A program made the position numbers and the translations under genes. Below are positions 61,947-64,000 of a stretch of 64,000 nucleotides of DNA, one piece after another. The DNA lies in NCBI GenBank assembly GCA_003248315.1, contig QKWM01000004.1:5453001-5517000 (forward strand). The letters run 5' to 3'. Every line of letters starts with the position of its first letter. The first letter of the stretch is position 1. This DNA is from Streptomyces sp. SW4. Its GTDB lineage: Bacteria; Actinomycetota; Actinomycetes; Streptomycetales; Streptomycetaceae. The notes under the pieces are model-generated. The model was not told the origin of the DNA. It did not search any database and was given only the letters and a program-made list of their open reading frames with translations.

Positions 61947-62722
61947 TCATGCCCCCCACTGATCGAGTGCCAGCTTGCCGACCAGCGCGGCGACGACGAC
62001 GAGCAGGACCGCCCGTACGAACCCGCTGCCGCGCTTGAGCGCCATGCGGGCGCCCACCGAGGCGCCCGCCAGGTTGAACACGGCCAGGAGCGGTGCGAGC
62101 GCCCACAGCACCGTGCCCTGGTAGGTGAACATCGCGAGCGCGCCCAGGTTCGTCCGACGTTGACGACCTTCGCGGTCGCCGACGCCGTGACCATGTCCAT
62201 GGACAGCACCGCCACCAGGCCGATCACCAGGAAGGTCCCGGTGCCGGGGCCGAGCAGCCCGTCGTAGAAGCCGATGCCCGCGCCGACGACCACGACGGCG
62301 GCCAGCACCCGCTGCCGGGTCACGGCGCCGCCCGGACGCTGCCCGAACTGCGGCTTGAGCACGACGAACGCGGCGACGGCCAGCAGCAGCACCATGATCA
62401 CCGGGCGCAGCACGTCGCTCTCCACGCCGGCCGCGAAGAAGGCGCCGCCCACCGCCGCCAGCGCGGCCACCGAGCCGAGCCGGGCCGCGAGCCGCACGTC
62501 GACGGGCGCCCGGCGGGCGTAGGTCACCGCCGCCGCCGACGTGCCGACGACACCGACCGCCTTGTTGGTGCCGAGCGCGTACGCGGGGGCCAGGTGGGGG
62601 AACGCGACCAGCAGGGCGGGCACCTGGAGCAGCCCGCCGCCGCCGACCACCGCGTCGACCCAGCCCGCGAGCGCGGCGGCGAGGCACAGCAGCACCGCCG
62701 CGGTCAGGGTCAGATCATGCAC
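61947..62722 (-). CDS. TauE/SafE (TSUP) family exporter (one frameshift)
   Basis: A membrane protein of 258 residues after restoring one G near 62153. LLCLAAALAGWVDAVVGGGGLLQVPALLVAFPHLAPAYALGTNKAVGVVGTSAAAVTY and GIGFYDGLLGPGTGTFLVIGLV are the paired TSUP signatures, with eight helices overall. The GTG start overlaps the dioxygenase stop by 8 nt and its own stop is 1 nt from the racemase start. It may export the product of the adjacent amino-acid-modifying enzymes. Sulfite or sulfonate transport is the family alternative. Confidence 0.87.
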
Positions 62723-63737
62723 GGGCGTAGCTGTCCTTGCTCAGCACCCTGCCCCCGGCCCGCACCAGGACGTCGGCGGGCAGGTCGCCGGGGTAGGGGT
62801 AGAACCGGCGCAGCCAGCGGTCGGCACCGTCGTAGCGCGGCGTGAAGTCGCTGCGGCCGTGCACCACGATCCGGTTGTCCACCAGCAGCATCTCGCCCCG
62901 GTCCGCCCGCACCGCCCGGTGCACGGCGTGCATGGCGCGGTTGAGGCGCTCCAGCGCCGCCTGCGCCTCGGCGTCCGTCCCGAAGGTGTTGTGCATGTTG
63001 AACCGGACCCGGGTGCCGGGGGACTGCGCCGGGCCGTCCATGAGGACCGGGTGCGGCTTTGTCACCGGCCGCTCGTCCTCGGCGACACCCCGGGTGAAGG
63101 ACAGCGGGAAGCGGCTGCGGTACCGGTCGGTGCGCAGCAGTTCCCGGTCGGCCGCGGACAGCAGCGGCTCGGCCTCGCGGACCGAGGCGACCATCGTGGC
63201 CGCGCGCCGGTCGTGGTCGGGGCGCAGGCACAGCAGTCCCAGGTGCGAGGGCCGTACCGGGTGGTGGACGTTCTCGGTGTGGAAGTCGAAGAGCGTGGAG
63301 CCGGAGTTCAGGGGCTTGGCCGCGTCCCCGGCGACCGGGTACACGTCGTGCACCAGCGCCCCCGACTTCTCGTCCTCGTAGCCGATCAGCCCGCCCAGCG
63401 GGTGCGCGACCAGGGCCACCAGCAGGCTGGAGGGGTGTGACTCGCCGAGCACGTTCGCGCCGTAGGCCGACGGGGTCGCGGGGATGTCGCCGACCGGCAG
63501 TCCGCGCACCACCAGCAGGCCGTGGTCCGGCGGCGTGTCCCGGAAGGCCTCCACGCCCTCCCTCAGCCGGGCCGGCAGCCGCTCGGCGATCCCGGCGAAC
63601 GCCTCGGTCTGCAGCGTCCGTTCCAGGGGGCCCGGCAACCGCGCCGCGTCGTGCAGCAGTTCGGTGAGCCGGGCGGTGTCCGCCGGGTCGAGGCAGAGGG
63701 CGGACAGGTCCGTACGGGGTTCCGCATACGTCGTCAT
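62715..63737 (-). CDS. Fe(II)/2-oxoglutarate oxygenase, clavaminate synthase/VioC-like
   Basis: An intact 340-residue TauD/clavaminate-synthase-like dioxygenase. The iron facial triad is His153 and Glu155 (FDFHTENVHH) and His293 (DNRIVVHGRSDF). An Arg for 2-oxoglutarate follows in PRYDGADRWLRRFYPY. The pattern HTEN...PSHLGLLCLRPDHD and the C-terminal RWLRR resemble beta-hydroxylases of free amino acids (AsnO, VioC, OrfP) rather than taurine dioxygenase. It heads a coupled operon with a TSUP exporter and a racemase. Hydroxylation of an amino acid followed by export or epimerisation is inferred. Confidence 0.86.
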   Translation of the reverse strand: MTTYAEPRTDLSALCLDPADTARLTELLHDAARLPGPLERTLQTEAFAGIAERLPARLREGVEAFRDTPPDHGLLVVRGLPVGDIPATPSAYGANVLGESHPSSLLVALVAHPLGGLIGYEDEKSGALVHDVYPVAGDAAKPLNSGSTLFDFHTENVHHPVRPSHLGLLCLRPDHDRRAATMVASVREAEPLLSAADRELLRTDRYRSRFPLSFTRGVAEDERPVTKPHPVLMDGPAQSPGTRVRFNMHNTFGTDAEAQAALERLNRAMHAVHRAVRADRGEMLLVDNRIVVHGRSDFTPRYDGADRWLRRFYPYPGDLPADVLVRAGGRVLSKDSYARA

Positions 63738-63939
63738 GCCGGAGATCCTGCGGCGCCGGTCACGGCCGCGACCAGGGAAGACGACCGTCCGGAAACGTCC
63801 ATGACCCGCACCGGTCACACCGCCCGCCTGTCCGGTAGGGGACGCGGCCTGAAGCGGACGCCCCCGGCGCTTCACGGCCCCGCGCCGTGCGGCAGCATGG
63901 GGGCGGGCGCGGCGACGTCTTCGGGGGAGGTGTGTCGCG
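63738..63939. promoter_or_regulatory. divergent spacer before the right-edge ORF
   Basis: About 200 nt between the dioxygenase start and the tiny plus-strand ORF. TTCACG near 63873 and AGCATG near 63896 are a weak -35/-10 candidate for the plus strand. The promoter for the dioxygenase operon is not clear. Confidence 0.3.
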
Positions 63940-63978
63940 ATGTCCGAGGTCTCCTTGTTCTCCTTCATCTGGGGCTGA
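63940..63978 (+). CDS. 12-residue ORF, possible leader or precursor peptide
   Basis: ATG 63940 follows GGGGGAGG at 9-nt spacing, one of the best ribosome sites in the window. It opens a 12-codon frame, MSEVSLFSFIWG, ending in TGA. The window ends 22 nt later. The hydrophobic, aromatic end (FSFIWG) could be the core of a minimal modified peptide or an attenuator leader, but no partner gene is visible. It may also be a decoy start upstream of a longer gene. Confidence 0.4.
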   Translation: MSEVSLFSFIWG

Positions 63979-64000
63979 GTCGGTGCGATCGTCGAGGTCG

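Overview
The window is chromosomal DNA of a Streptomyces-type actinomycete. G+C is very high with codon-position bias, starts are often GTG, ATGA/GTGA stop-start overlaps are common, and the gene content is typical of the genus: furA-katG, a conservon, an LAL-type LuxR regulator, a CYP157-like P450 and the actinobacterial small protein bL37. From memory, furA-katG and pyc correspond to the SCO0561-SCO0560 and SCO0546 neighbourhood of S. coelicolor, which would place the window in a chromosome arm. I saw no tRNA, rRNA, insertion sequence, phage module or CRISPR array.

More than half of the genes are interrupted in the raw sequence by -1 frameshifts, almost all in runs of G or C. In nearly every case adding one base restores a full-length protein with all expected motifs. 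I read these as homopolymer-length errors in the assembly, not as pseudogenes. Spans below cover the repaired genes and the break points are named in each entry.

Layout. 0.1-2.9 kb: FurA and catalase-peroxidase KatG. 3-11.4 kb: a Tat-exported GH109-type protein, a GNAT enzyme, aspartyl dipeptidase PepE, an IclR regulator divergent from a three-gene operon (DUF1177 protein, NCS1 permease, M20 hydrolase), and an L,D-transpeptidase. 11.6-15 kb: pyruvate carboxylase. 15.2-17.8 kb: a flavin monooxygenase convergent with a tryptophan-type dimethylallyltransferase, a likely prenyl-indole pathway. 18-21.8 kb: a complete conservon (cvnA-B-C-D plus P450). 22-25.5 kb: a large LuxR regulator and an anti-sigma-type ATPase. 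25.6-31.4 kb: an arginine amidinotransferase with a short upstream ORF, a GNAT, a 115-bp tandem-repeat array, a MhuD-like heme-degrading enzyme, an AlkZ-like winged-helix protein, a hotdog thioesterase, bL37 and an MDMPI-fold protein. 31.5-37 kb: a GCS2-type ligase, an APH(6)-like kinase, a SnoaL-fold protein behind a perfect palindrome, a DinB protein and dihydrolipoyl dehydrogenase. 37-40.2 kb: a secreted multidomain carbohydrate-associated protein of about 1000 residues.

40.2-47.6 kb: a polyol or sugar-acid utilisation locus (2-hydroxyacid dehydrogenase, histidine phosphatase, two FGGY kinases, DeoR regulator, polyol-type MFS permease) whose intergenic regions share operator-like motifs. 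47.8-53 kb: a nucleobase salvage locus (NCS2 permease behind two adjacent LacI-type operators, guanine-deaminase-like amidohydrolase, TSUP transporter, LacI regulator). 53-60.4 kb: a MerR regulator with a 19-bp-spacer promoter, a DUF998 membrane protein, topoisomerase IB, a DHA2-type drug exporter, and glpF-glpK. 60.5-64 kb: an ankyrin-like protein, then a coupled operon of 2-oxoglutarate dioxygenase, TSUP exporter and Asp/Glu racemase. At the right edge is a 12-residue ORF behind an excellent ribosome binding site whose downstream partner lies outside the window.
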